41,268 nucleotides of DNA. Source: CAYNEO01 sp964396245 (GTDB lineage Bacteria > Zixibacteria > MSB-5A5 > GN15 > FEB-12). Location: assembly GCA_964396245.1 (NCBI GenBank), contig CAYNEO010000031.1:1-41268 (forward strand), in the 5' to 3' direction. The notes below the pieces were generated by a model, which did not search any database, was not told the origin of the DNA, and saw only the letters and a list, made by a program, of their open reading frames with translations. Shown here piece after piece: positions 15,536 to 23,960 of the stretch (positions are counted from its first letter, which is position 1; the number at the start of each line of letters is the position of its first letter). Both the position numbers and the translations under genes were made by a program.

Positions 15536-16492
15536 TTAATATTCCGGGTTCTCTTCAAAAAAATGTTCTGTGAAAATGAATCGTCTTGTCCTGCTGGCAG
15601 ATCGCATGACCAGGGAATGGGTCGTGGCGCCGTCTTTTCGATAGCGTACTCCGTTTAGGATCTCACCGTCGGTAACACCTGTTGCCACGAACATGATATT
15701 GTTGCCCCGCGCCAGATCTGCGGATTTGTAGACGCGCTCTCTACCGCCACTCCTATCATATTTAACGTAATTCTTGTCCTCCGGGTTCAGCGATATTAGT
15801 CTTCCCAGCAATTCACCACCGATACACCGCAGCGCCGCCGCCGCCAGGACGCCGGCATAAGCACTCCCGGTGCCAAGCAGGACATCGATTCCCGAGCCGG
15901 GAATGGCCGCCGCGATAGCCGCGGCAATATCGCCGTCAGGGATAAGGTGCAATCTCGCCCCGGTAGCGCGCGCCTCTGCGATGATATCCGCGTGACGATC
16001 CCGGTCGAGCATGACCACCGTTAAGTCACGAATTGATAGATTCTTCGCCTCGGCGACGCTATTCAGGTTCTCAGCGACCGAGGCACGCAGGTCAATTGCA
16101 TCCGCAGCGTCGGTCCCGACTGCAATCTTGTCCATATACGTGTTGGGCGGGATATCGAATTGATCATGAGGCGCCAGGGCGATAACCGACATGGCATTCG
16201 ATCGTCCGAACGCCACGGAACGGTTTGACTCAAGGGCATCGAGGGCCAGGTCCACATCGTTGGAACCGCCGTCACCAATCTCCTGGCCGGTGAAAAGCAT
16301 CGACATTGATTCTTGATTTCCTTCCCCCATGACAATTCTCCCCGAAAAGCGAACAGCGTTAAGCGTGTGGTGCATGGCTTTGACAGCCACCTGGTCGGCC
16401 GCCTGAGCGTTTCCTTTCCCCATCCATCGCGCGGCCGCCAGAGCCGCCGCTTCCGTCACGCGTACAATTTCAAGTGCGAGGTTTCGATCCAA
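15536..16492 (-). CDS. glpX: GlpX-family (class II fructose-1,6-bisphosphatase-like) protein with altered active site
   Basis: 318 aa, aligning almost without gaps to E. coli GlpX over its first ~215 residues. N-terminus DRNLALEIVRVTE; a weak TTG start is used. Metal ligands Asp33, Glu57, Asp85 and Glu88 are kept (AAD, GEG, LDALE). Several usual residues differ: the DEAPML motif is ESMSML, the EGT at 88-90 is ESN so that the catalytic Thr90 is Asn, and the GGAPEG motif is GSAYAG so that Glu213 is Ala. TGVTDGEILNGVRY and THSLVMRS are normal. The family hydrolyses fructose-1,6-bisphosphate in gluconeogenesis; here activity or substrate may have changed. It lies between rpoN and hpf. Confidence 0.85.
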   Translation of the reverse strand: MDRNLALEIVRVTEAAALAAARWMGKGNAQAADQVAVKAMHHTLNAVRFSGRIVMGEGNQESMSMLFTGQEIGDGGSNDVDLALDALESNRSVAFGRSNAMSVIALAPHDQFDIPPNTYMDKIAVGTDAADAIDLRASVAENLNSVAEAKNLSIRDLTVVMLDRDRHADIIAEARATGARLHLIPDGDIAAAIAAAIPGSGIDVLLGTGSAYAGVLAAAALRCIGGELLGRLISLNPEDKNYVKYDRSGGRERVYKSADLARGNNIMFVATGVTDGEILNGVRYRKDGATTHSLVMRSASRTRRFIFTEHFFEENPEY

Positions 16493-16559
16493 GGTTTTTC
16501 CGTCTCTTCCGACAGATTATCTATCCTATAGTACCCCCTGAAACAGCGCCGATATCGGG

Positions 16560-17984
16560 TCATGAAACTCGTTTTCTGAAACGAGCCGGCTTGATCTTCA
16601 ATTCTTCGCGATACTTCGTCACCGTCCTCCGGGCCAGCTTGATGCCCTCTTTGTTCAGGATACGGTAGATTTCCTGATCGGACAGCGGCTTGGCCGGATC
16701 TTCATTACCGATAATGTCCTCGATTCGCTGTTTCACGGACCGTTTGGACATGTCCTCCCCGTTTTCTCGGGCTATGCCCGAGTTGAAGAAGTATTTGATC
16801 TCGTGTACTCCGAGCGGAGTCTGAACGTATTTTCCGTTACTCACGCGGCTGATCGTGGCGACATTCATCCCGACCTTCTGCGCGATATCTTCCATTATCA
16901 GGGGCTTCAAAAATGCCGGACCCTTCTCGAAGAAGTCCCGCTGTTCCTCGATGATGGCTTCCATCACCCGTATCATCGTGGTGCGTCGCTGGTTAATCGA
17001 ATTCAACAGCCACCGGGCCTGCTCGAGTTTCTGGCGGACATATGCCTTGGTGTCTTTCGATGTCTTGTTGCCGCGCTTTATGAGCTGCTTGTAGCCGGAG
17101 TTAATGCGCAGTCGAGGAACGTTCTTGTCGTTGTGGAACACGACATAATCCTCACCGAACTTCTCTACGATCAAGTCGGGAATTACTGGCACCGCCGCCG
17201 GGTCGAATCGACCGTGGGTGGGTGTCGGGTTCAACGTGCGGATGAGTTCCATGGCTTTCTGCGCCTTCTCGAAAGTTACCCCCATCATCTTCGCAATCTG
17301 GAGGATCGATTTTCTCTCGAGATCGGAAATGTGTTCATCGACAATCCGATACGCCAGTGTGTTTTCCAGGCCCTTGTCCCGCAGCTGAATTAACAGCGAC
17401 TCGCGAAGATCACGGGAACCGACTCCGACCGGGTCAAACCGCTGGATCATCTTCAGAACTCGAGCGATCTTCTCTTCTTCCAGCTTCAACTCGGCGGCCA
17501 TCTCGGAGGAAGTGATCGAGAGATATCCATCCGGTCCGATATTCCCAATAATGTATTCGCCAATCAACTGCTCTTCGTCATTGAGCTTCAGAAGAGTCAG
17601 CTGCTCTTCGAGGTGACTGTACAGATTCTCTATCTGGGAGGCTGAGCCCTCAAATCTATCTTCTCTCCGTTCATACGGTTCCCGGACCTTGTACCCCTCT
17701 TCGTCTTCGTAGAGGTACTCGTCCCAATCGAAGTCGTCTTTGGATTGCTCTTCTTTGGTGTCACCGAGGTCGAATTCGGTCTCTTCAGCGCTATCCTGGG
17801 TCTCGTCCGGTTCGTCAACTTCTTCGAGGAGCGGGTTCGTTGCCAGTTCATGCCGCAGGGTCTGTTCCAGTTTGAGGATCGGCATCTGCAGCATCTTGAG
17901 TGACTGGATGAGCTGAGGTGCCAGATGCTGTGTCTGCGTCACCCGTAGTTGGAGTCCTGGTTTCATCTGTGAGCCTGTAGCCAT
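16560..17984 (-). CDS. rpoN: RNA polymerase sigma-54 factor
   Basis: 474 aa. Region I is Gln/Leu-rich (LQLRVTQTQHLAPQLIQSLK) and binds the activator interface. An acidic region follows at about 50-100 (many Glu/Asp), then the core-binding domain with GNIGPDGYL. The helix-turn-helix is at IAQKVGMNVATISRVSNGKY. The RpoN box ARRTVTKYRE is at 451-460 near the C-terminus and reads the -24 element. AAAGG precedes the ATG. It needs AAA+ activators, none of which is in the window. The order lptB-rpoN-(glpX)-hpf is the classical one with an insertion. Confidence 0.97.
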   Translation of the reverse strand: MATGSQMKPGLQLRVTQTQHLAPQLIQSLKMLQMPILKLEQTLRHELATNPLLEEVDEPDETQDSAEETEFDLGDTKEEQSKDDFDWDEYLYEDEEGYKVREPYERREDRFEGSASQIENLYSHLEEQLTLLKLNDEEQLIGEYIIGNIGPDGYLSITSSEMAAELKLEEEKIARVLKMIQRFDPVGVGSRDLRESLLIQLRDKGLENTLAYRIVDEHISDLERKSILQIAKMMGVTFEKAQKAMELIRTLNPTPTHGRFDPAAVPVIPDLIVEKFGEDYVVFHNDKNVPRLRINSGYKQLIKRGNKTSKDTKAYVRQKLEQARWLLNSINQRRTTMIRVMEAIIEEQRDFFEKGPAFLKPLIMEDIAQKVGMNVATISRVSNGKYVQTPLGVHEIKYFFNSGIARENGEDMSKRSVKQRIEDIIGNEDPAKPLSDQEIYRILNKEGIKLARRTVTKYREELKIKPARFRKRVS

Positions 17985-18107
17985 TACCTTTAATCGTCCG
18001 TAGCAAAGCGAGTTTTCAGGTTCATATCAAAGATATCGGCCCTGAAAATCCGCGATTTACTAACGGCGGTTACTTCGTTCATTTATTCAACACTAATCGT
18101 TCGCCCC

Positions 18108-18833
18108 TTAGTTGAGGCGGAATTTCTCGCCCAGGTATATTTTCCGGGCTTCGGGGTCGTTCGCAAGAAACTCCGAACTTCCCGATTTCAGTATTTTCCC
18201 GTCGCACATAATATACGCACGGTTGCAGATTGATAACGTCTCTCGAACATTGTGGTCGGTGATCAGTACGCCCAGACCGCGCTCAATCAACCTGCCGATA
18301 ATTCCCTGGATATCCTCCACTGCTATCGGGTCAATACCGGCGAATGGCTCATCAAGCAAGATGAATTTGGGTTCGTTGACCAGTACCCGAGTTATCTCGA
18401 CTCGCCTTCTTTCACCACCCGACAGCGTATACGCCTTGCTCTTGCGAAGTTGCGTGAGGTCCAGCTCCTTGAGCAGCCCCTCTAATCGCTGTTTGCGTTC
18501 CTTGCGACTCAGGTCACGAAACTGCAGTATTGCCATGATGTTATCTTCGACGCTCAGCTTGCGAAATACGGAAGCTTCCTGTGACAGATACCCGATCCCC
18601 ATGCGGGCGCGACGATACATCGGTAGCCGGCTTATATTTCGCCCGCCCAGAAAAACTTCCCCATGATCGGGCCGGATAAAGCCTATTATCATATAAAAAG
18701 TAGTGGTTTTACCGGCTCCATTGGGTCCCAGAAGACCCACAACTTCGCCCGGTTTGACGATGATAGAGACGTCATCCACAACCGCCCGTCGACGGTAGTA
18801 TTTCACGAGATTTTTGGACTCGAGTACAACCAT
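18108..18833 (-). CDS. lptB: LPS export ABC transporter ATPase LptB
   Basis: 241 aa. Walker A is GPNGAGKTT (36-44), the signature LSGGERRRVEITRVL, Walker B FILLDEPFAGIDP, and the switch His is in LITDHNVRETL. EPFAGIDPIAVEDIQ and the GYLSQEASVFRKLSVEDN Q-loop region are LptB-specific in style. With LptFG it drives lipopolysaccharide from the inner membrane to the Lpt bridge, so the organism should have an LPS outer membrane. lptA and lptC, often just upstream, are absent here; instead a TPR lipoprotein gene diverges from it. Confidence 0.96.
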   Translation of the reverse strand: MVVLESKNLVKYYRRRAVVDDVSIIVKPGEVVGLLGPNGAGKTTTFYMIIGFIRPDHGEVFLGGRNISRLPMYRRARMGIGYLSQEASVFRKLSVEDNIMAILQFRDLSRKERKQRLEGLLKELDLTQLRKSKAYTLSGGERRRVEITRVLVNEPKFILLDEPFAGIDPIAVEDIQGIIGRLIERGLGVLITDHNVRETLSICNRAYIMCDGKILKSGSSEFLANDPEARKIYLGEKFRLN

Positions 18834-19013
18834 ATTACTAATATATCACGGTTTAGTGTTGAAACAATTAAATTTTTATTTCCGCACGTTTTTTGCTGCT
18901 TTTTGCTCCTTTCACCAAAATATCCCTTTTGTCAGGGCCAAAATATTTTTACATAATAGCTCATTGGTTCATCGCTCGATACGCACCAGAAAGCAAGAGA
19001 GGTTTACACACCC

Positions 19014-21200
19014 ATGAGAACAGGTTTTTTATTTGCCCTCCTATTGTTCGCTTATGCCGGTTGCTCCACCAGACCTGCCGAGAAGGCCAGCGACCAGTAC
19101 CTGTCGGCAATGGACAAAGTGAATCGTTTTCAGGTAGCGGCTACTGATTCCGCTTTTCTCGATCAGATTCGCACGGAAGACAGCGCTGCATGGCAAATGT
19201 ACGCCGGCGCAATCAAGGACGAGCGGCAGATGCAATACTTGGATGCTCTCAATCTGTACATGAGTATCAACGAAAAGTATGAAGATTTTTCTCCCGCATA
19301 CCTCGCTGTGGCCCGCGTTTACGATCACCTCGGTTTCCCCTGGCTCGCGGTACGCGCGGCGGAAGCATATGCCAAGAGAACAGGAAATGGAAGAGAAGCC
19401 CAATTCGAATTAGCCCGGTATTACCTCTCTACCGGCCAATACGATAAGGCCCGGAAAGCCGCCGGTGAGGCCGCCGAGGCCGGGTACCAGGCCCCTGCGG
19501 ACGCCGCCATGCAGGCCGAGGCGTTCTTCATGCTGAACGACCCGAAAGCGGCTGATGAGGCCTACGGCAGGGCGATTTCGTCCGACCGGGCTGATCCGCG
19601 TTTTTATCGAGCGGCGGCTGACTATATGGAAGCTAGGGGTATGATCGACTCCGCCATCAACCTCAGTCAGATGGCCGTCTTTGCCGATGGCTACGCCCTT
19701 GCCGACGCCCAGACACATTTCTTCCGATGCTTGCGAAACAAGTATTTCTACGATGCGCGGATAATCATGGACACCATTGCCGGACGAGATACCAGCACCG
19801 TGCTGAAAGCAACTATGGCGTACCGGTATGAAAAAGCGAAGGGCAATGTTACGATAGCTGCAGTGGATCTGCGTCGCTATCGTACGGCAGCGATGCAATA
19901 TCCACTCAGTGGAGACCTCAATCAGCTTATCTTTAGCGCCGAGGTCCATAATGAAATGAGTGCGCAAGAGGCGATCGATCATCTGACGGACATCATGAAC
20001 GGAGGTCAAATAAGCCGTCCATTCAGGACATTTCTGGAGTACCGAGTCATATATGGCTATATCGACATCAATCGCGGACTTAAGGCCGTCTCGCTTCTCG
20101 ATTCTCTCTCGGGTGAGTTCGCCAAGGGTGATATCAATAAACTGCTCCGCCTGGTGCTCGCCTCCGGCAGTCGCAATGATACTCTCTATGACGACATGCG
20201 TAGCGAACTCCTCGATGACCACAAGAAGGATCCCGCCTTTCTGACCCGAATAGGAGATGCCCTTATGCATCCAGCCGTAAACAGCCGGGACAGCGCAGCT
20301 GAATTCTATCAAATGGCCCTCGAGACTTCTCAAGATTATCGCCGGGCCTTTGAGCGCCTGATCCTCCTGTACATGGCAGGCAAGGAGTATAAGAGGGCGC
20401 TCGGTATCTTTCGGACATATGAGCAATTTGCCGAACAGTCGCCGCTGATGGGTCTGCGGCGCGCGATCTGTCTGGCCGATGCCGGAGACATCGACAACGC
20501 CGCCACGCTGTTTACCAATTATGCCCCTGAGGTCAGCGGCAACTTGGTTCTTCTCAATCAATTCTTGTCGCAGCTTTACAGGCAATACGCTGTCGAGGAG
20601 GTCCTTCGTTTCTCAGACGAAGTGGCGGACCTGAGCCCCGACGACCCTGATGTACTCGTGCTTGCGGCTAACTGGCTGGCTGAATACGGAAAGTACGACA
20701 AGGTGGCTGATTTGGCTTCCAAAGCGCTCAAAATCGAGCCGGGCAATCCTGACGCCGCAACTCTGACTGCGTGGGCTTCATTCAATTCAGGCAAGAAGCA
20801 ATCCGCCCTGAAACAGCTTGACTCGCTGCTGAAGGCGAACTCCGAGAATCCCGAAACCAACATGTATTACTCTCGGGCGCTTATGGCTGTTGGCAAAGAT
20901 ATGCCGTACGCGGGCAATTATGCGCGCATGGCGGCGGGAAGCCGGTTACTGGGAATGCGGGCGGTGGCCAATCTCTGGGATTACTATATGCAGCAAGACC
21001 AGTACAATTTCGCGGTCGGCACCGCCCGTCAGGCAGTGGCGGGATTTCCCGACTATCCGCTGGCTCACTACCTTCTGGGAAAGTCGCTCATTGCCTATGA
21101 CCGGCAGGAAGAGGGTAGGGCCGAGCTAAAGAAGGCCATTGAACTCGGACTCGGCGGCGAAGACCTCAACGATGCACGCAAGCTGCTGGGAAAGCAGTAG
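19014..21200 (+). CDS. Large TPR lipoprotein, 728 aa
   Basis: MRTGFLFALLLFAYAGCSTR is a probable lipoprotein signal with Cys17, though Tyr at -3 is not the usual lipobox residue. The rest is almost entirely tetratricopeptide-type helical pairs, for example AYLAVARVYDHLGFPWLAVRAA, FELARYYLSTGQYDKARKAA, VLAANWLAEYGKYDKVADLA and AHYLLGKSLIAYDRQEEGRAEL near the end. The protein is likely an outer-membrane-anchored periplasmic scaffold; partners are unknown. It diverges from lptB across 180 bp of AT-rich DNA, which must hold both promoters. A 68-bp gap to the nucleotide-sugar pair leaves co-transcription open. Confidence 0.85.
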   Translation: MRTGFLFALLLFAYAGCSTRPAEKASDQYLSAMDKVNRFQVAATDSAFLDQIRTEDSAAWQMYAGAIKDERQMQYLDALNLYMSINEKYEDFSPAYLAVARVYDHLGFPWLAVRAAEAYAKRTGNGREAQFELARYYLSTGQYDKARKAAGEAAEAGYQAPADAAMQAEAFFMLNDPKAADEAYGRAISSDRADPRFYRAAADYMEARGMIDSAINLSQMAVFADGYALADAQTHFFRCLRNKYFYDARIIMDTIAGRDTSTVLKATMAYRYEKAKGNVTIAAVDLRRYRTAAMQYPLSGDLNQLIFSAEVHNEMSAQEAIDHLTDIMNGGQISRPFRTFLEYRVIYGYIDINRGLKAVSLLDSLSGEFAKGDINKLLRLVLASGSRNDTLYDDMRSELLDDHKKDPAFLTRIGDALMHPAVNSRDSAAEFYQMALETSQDYRRAFERLILLYMAGKEYKRALGIFRTYEQFAEQSPLMGLRRAICLADAGDIDNAATLFTNYAPEVSGNLVLLNQFLSQLYRQYAVEEVLRFSDEVADLSPDDPDVLVLAANWLAEYGKYDKVADLASKALKIEPGNPDAATLTAWASFNSGKKQSALKQLDSLLKANSENPETNMYYSRALMAVGKDMPYAGNYARMAAGSRLLGMRAVANLWDYYMQQDQYNFAVGTARQAVAGFPDYPLAHYLLGKSLIAYDRQEEGRAELKKAIELGLGGEDLNDARKLLGKQ

Positions 21201-21268
21201 ACGCTCTGATTGGTCGCCTGACCGGTTGGACGACGTCCCCGGAAAGAGGTAGAGAGGCTCAAGAGAAG

Positions 21269-22270
21269 ATGCGAATGGCAAACTGTGATGTTCTCGTGAC
21301 AGGGGCCGATGGATTCATTGGCTCGCACCTGACCGAAGCGCTCGTCGCTCTGGGGTATCGGGTGCGTGCGATGGTATTGTACAACTCGTTTGACCGTCGG
21401 GGTTGGCTGGACCACGTGTCCGAAGAGACACTCGAAGCCATCGAGGTTTTTCCGGCCGATATCCGTGACGCCCATTATATGAACGCCGCGGTAGACGGTG
21501 TCCGAATTGTCTTTCATCTCGCTTCACTTATTGCCGTACCGTATTCTTACCACTCTCCCGATTCGTACGTGGAGACCAACGTCCGTGGCACACTCAACCT
21601 GCTCCAGGCCGCGCGGCGGGCCGCTGTTCAACGATTCATCCATACCTCGACCTCTGAGGTCTATGGCAGCGCGCAGTATGTCCCCATCGATGAAAACCAT
21701 CCCCTGGTTGGACAATCGCCGTATGCGGCGTCCAAGATAGCTGCCGATCAGATGGCGCTGGCATTTCATCTGTCGTTTGATCTGCCGGTGACCATCGTTC
21801 GACCGTTCAACACCTATGGCCCGCGCCAGTCGGCCCGCGCGATAATTCCGACTATTATTGCTCAGGTGGTTTCGGGGAGAAACCCGATCAAGCTTGGCTC
21901 GCTTATTCCGCGAAGGGATTTCACCTATGTCGATGATACCGTTGCCGGACTCATCGCTGCCGCGGAACATAAGGAACGCGTGGTCGGCGAAACCATCAAT
22001 ATCGGCGCCGGGAGGGACATTTCTATCGGCGAGCTTGTCGAATTGATAGGGACCCTGACCGGGAGAAGTATCTCCGTCGAGGAAGAAGCACAGAGAGTGA
22101 GACCGGAGCAGAGCGAAGTGGTTCGTCTCCAGTGTGAAAACCACAAGGCCCGCGAGCTTCTTGACTGGGAGCCGCAGGTCGAACTGGCGGCCGGATTGGA
22201 GAAGACTCTGGCGTGGTTCTCAGACAAAATCAACCTGTCCCTATATGAATCCGACCGCTATGTTTTGTAA
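21269..22270 (+). CDS. NAD-dependent nucleotide-sugar 4,6-dehydratase, LegB-like
   Basis: 333-aa extended SDR. The Rossmann motif is GADGFIGS (G12xxG15xxG18), followed by TSTSEVYG and the catalytic Y152xxxK156 (SPYAASK). The stretch HLASLIAVPYSYHSPDSYV and the NTYGPRQSARAIIPTII block are those of the LegB group, which makes the 4-keto-6-deoxy UDP- or GDP-sugar at the start of legionaminic-type nonulosonate synthesis. Other leg/neu genes are not visible, so the final sugar is not certain. AAGAGAAG precedes the start. It is 12 bp from the next gene, in one operon. Confidence 0.85.
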   Translation: MRMANCDVLVTGADGFIGSHLTEALVALGYRVRAMVLYNSFDRRGWLDHVSEETLEAIEVFPADIRDAHYMNAAVDGVRIVFHLASLIAVPYSYHSPDSYVETNVRGTLNLLQAARRAAVQRFIHTSTSEVYGSAQYVPIDENHPLVGQSPYAASKIAADQMALAFHLSFDLPVTIVRPFNTYGPRQSARAIIPTIIAQVVSGRNPIKLGSLIPRRDFTYVDDTVAGLIAAAEHKERVVGETINIGAGRDISIGELVELIGTLTGRSISVEEEAQRVRPEQSEVVRLQCENHKARELLDWEPQVELAAGLEKTLAWFSDKINLSLYESDRYVL

Positions 22271-22282
22271 GGACCGACGCTG

Positions 22283-22984
22283 ATGGAAGCAGTCATCCTG
22301 GCCGGGGGAAAAGGCACGCGCCTGCAGCCCTACACCAAAGACATCCCCAAACCGCTGGTTCCGGTGGGGGGTAAGATGATTATCGAATTCCTTCTCGCCC
22401 GTTTGCGAAAAGCCGGTGTTCGGAAGGCCTATATCGCGCTCGGGCATCTGGCGCAAATGATTGAAGCAGTACTCGGCGATGGCGAGCGGCTCGGACTGGA
22501 GATAGTCTATTCGGTTGAGAAGGAGCCGCTTTCGACGGTTGGACCGCTGAAACTGATCCCGGATCTGCCGGAGACTTTTCTGGTGGCAAACGGCGATATT
22601 CTGACCGATCTGGATTTCAACGCCCTCTACGCAAATCACCTGCAGTCAGGGGCGAAACTCACGGTGGCAACCCACCGTCGAACGGAAACCACCGACTACG
22701 GGGTTCTGGAGTTGAACGCCGAGCATCAGGTGACCGGATTCTATGAAAAACCGGTGAATGAACTGATGGTTTCGATGGGAATCTACGTCTTCTCGAAATC
22801 GGTACTCGAGCATGTGCCGTACGGGAAGAAGTTTGGCTTCGACGATCTCATGCTGACCCTGATGGACGCCGGTCAGCCCGTTAACGCTTTTGTCTATGAC
22901 GGGTACTGGCTGGATATCGGAAGACCCTCCGACTATGAGATAGCCAATCGTGACATCGACAAGATATCAACTCTTCTGGAATGA
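22283..22984 (+). CDS. Sugar-phosphate nucleotidyltransferase
   Basis: 233 aa with the nucleotidyltransferase signature GGKGTRLQPYTKDIPKPLVP at the N-terminus, the metal-binding NGDILTDLDF and the closing FVYDGYWLDIGRPSDYEIAN. It lacks the C-terminal left-handed helix domain of GlmU-type proteins. It should load a sugar-1-phosphate onto NTP, cytoplasmic, to give the nucleotide sugar for the dehydratase gene 12 bp upstream. AAGGA precedes the ATG. Similar to the partner enzymes of LegB clusters, but which base and sugar it uses cannot be read from sequence. Confidence 0.85.
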   Translation: MEAVILAGGKGTRLQPYTKDIPKPLVPVGGKMIIEFLLARLRKAGVRKAYIALGHLAQMIEAVLGDGERLGLEIVYSVEKEPLSTVGPLKLIPDLPETFLVANGDILTDLDFNALYANHLQSGAKLTVATHRRTETTDYGVLELNAEHQVTGFYEKPVNELMVSMGIYVFSKSVLEHVPYGKKFGFDDLMLTLMDAGQPVNAFVYDGYWLDIGRPSDYEIANRDIDKISTLLE

Positions 22985-23005
22985 GATACAGCATGATTCA
23001 GTCTC

Positions 23006-23034
23006 TTGACGGCCTGTCATAATCCGCATATCTT
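23006..23034 (+). promoter_or_regulatory. Strong predicted promoter placed for leaderless transcription
   Basis: TTGACG, exactly 17 bp, then TATCTT ending 6 bases before the ATG at 23041. A start about 7 nt after the -10 would fall on the ATG itself, so the mRNA would have no 5' leader. No ribosome binding site precedes the ATG. Confidence 0.6.
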
Positions 23035-23040
23035 CCCGCC

Positions 23041-23793
23041 ATGGCAAAAGTCACCACCTTTGTAGAGATAATCAAGGCCGAGTTTCCCGATGACCGCCTG
23101 ACCTGGCAAAAGGCGATTCCGACATTTCATCCGGAGTCAGCCGAGGAGGCTGCCAAACTCGTTCGCCTGGCCAATAAACACCGCCAGTCGCTCTATATTA
23201 CCGGTTTCGGTAACAATATCGACCCGGCAGGCAGGCCGTTTGAAGAGATGGTCGCAATCCGCACCGACCGACAGAATGAACTGCTTGTCGTCGAGGCTGA
23301 AGACTTCTATGTGATCGCCGGTGCCGGATACCCGCTGAAAGAAATGAATCTCCATCTCCACGATGAAGGTCTTTACATGCCGCACGCCGATCTGCCGTAT
23401 GTCGGTTCCCTTGGCGGGGCGGTCTCGGTTAACCTGACCGGCGAAGTAAACGGTTATGAACTCCCCCTCAAGAAATATCTCATACAGGCAAAGGTCGTGA
23501 CGCCTGAAGGTGAAATCATCAAGCCCGGCTCGATCTGCTTCAAGTCTGTCTCGGGGTATGACATTGTCAAAATCTTCGCCCCGTCGTGGGGTCTTTTGGG
23601 ATTGTTGGTAGAACTATCATTTCGGGTGCTCCCTCTCAGTGCCGCGGGCGAGTACGCCGATATGGTTATGCAGGAAATCGACCGCGGCAGCTTCATTCAC
23701 GCACTGGACGAGTCCAATGACGATGTCGACGCCCTCTATTCGCGAAAAATAAAACGTAAATTCGACCCCGAGAACATCCTGCCGATTGTCTGA
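23041..23793 (+). CDS. Short FAD-binding (PCMH-type) oxidoreductase, 250 aa
   Basis: The protein contains the FAD-binding domain of the GlcD/GlcE family: SLYITGFGNN for the pyrophosphate loop, VIAGAGYPLKEMNLHL, then GSLGGAVSVNLTG and the KSVSGYDIVKIFAPSWGLLGLLVELSFRV block. The cap/substrate domain of full-length members (about 460 aa) is missing; residues 230-250 jump to the family's usual C-terminal tail (KRKFDPENILP). It is therefore a minimal or internally shortened form, perhaps an electron-transfer or GlcE-like subunit needing a partner. It has its own promoter and no ribosome binding site, and precedes a CoA-transferase gene. Confidence 0.8.
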   Translation: MAKVTTFVEIIKAEFPDDRLTWQKAIPTFHPESAEEAAKLVRLANKHRQSLYITGFGNNIDPAGRPFEEMVAIRTDRQNELLVVEAEDFYVIAGAGYPLKEMNLHLHDEGLYMPHADLPYVGSLGGAVSVNLTGEVNGYELPLKKYLIQAKVVTPEGEIIKPGSICFKSVSGYDIVKIFAPSWGLLGLLVELSFRVLPLSAAGEYADMVMQEIDRGSFIHALDESNDDVDALYSRKIKRKFDPENILPIV

Positions 23794-23960
23794 TCTCATA
23801 ATTCTGCAGCTTATCACGCTCAATTAATGTTCCCGCGCAGTAATTTCCGCTGGCGCGCCACCTGACAAAATATGATAATACGTCCGAGTTTGAGCACGCC
23901 GGTATCGGTGCAAAATCCGATCGATACCATTCTTTGGAACGGAGTTGAAAGAGCGCTGAT

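Noticed and set aside
19410..20585. 391-codon minus-strand frame
   Set aside because: Lies wholly inside the TPR lipoprotein gene on the other strand; no family resemblance.
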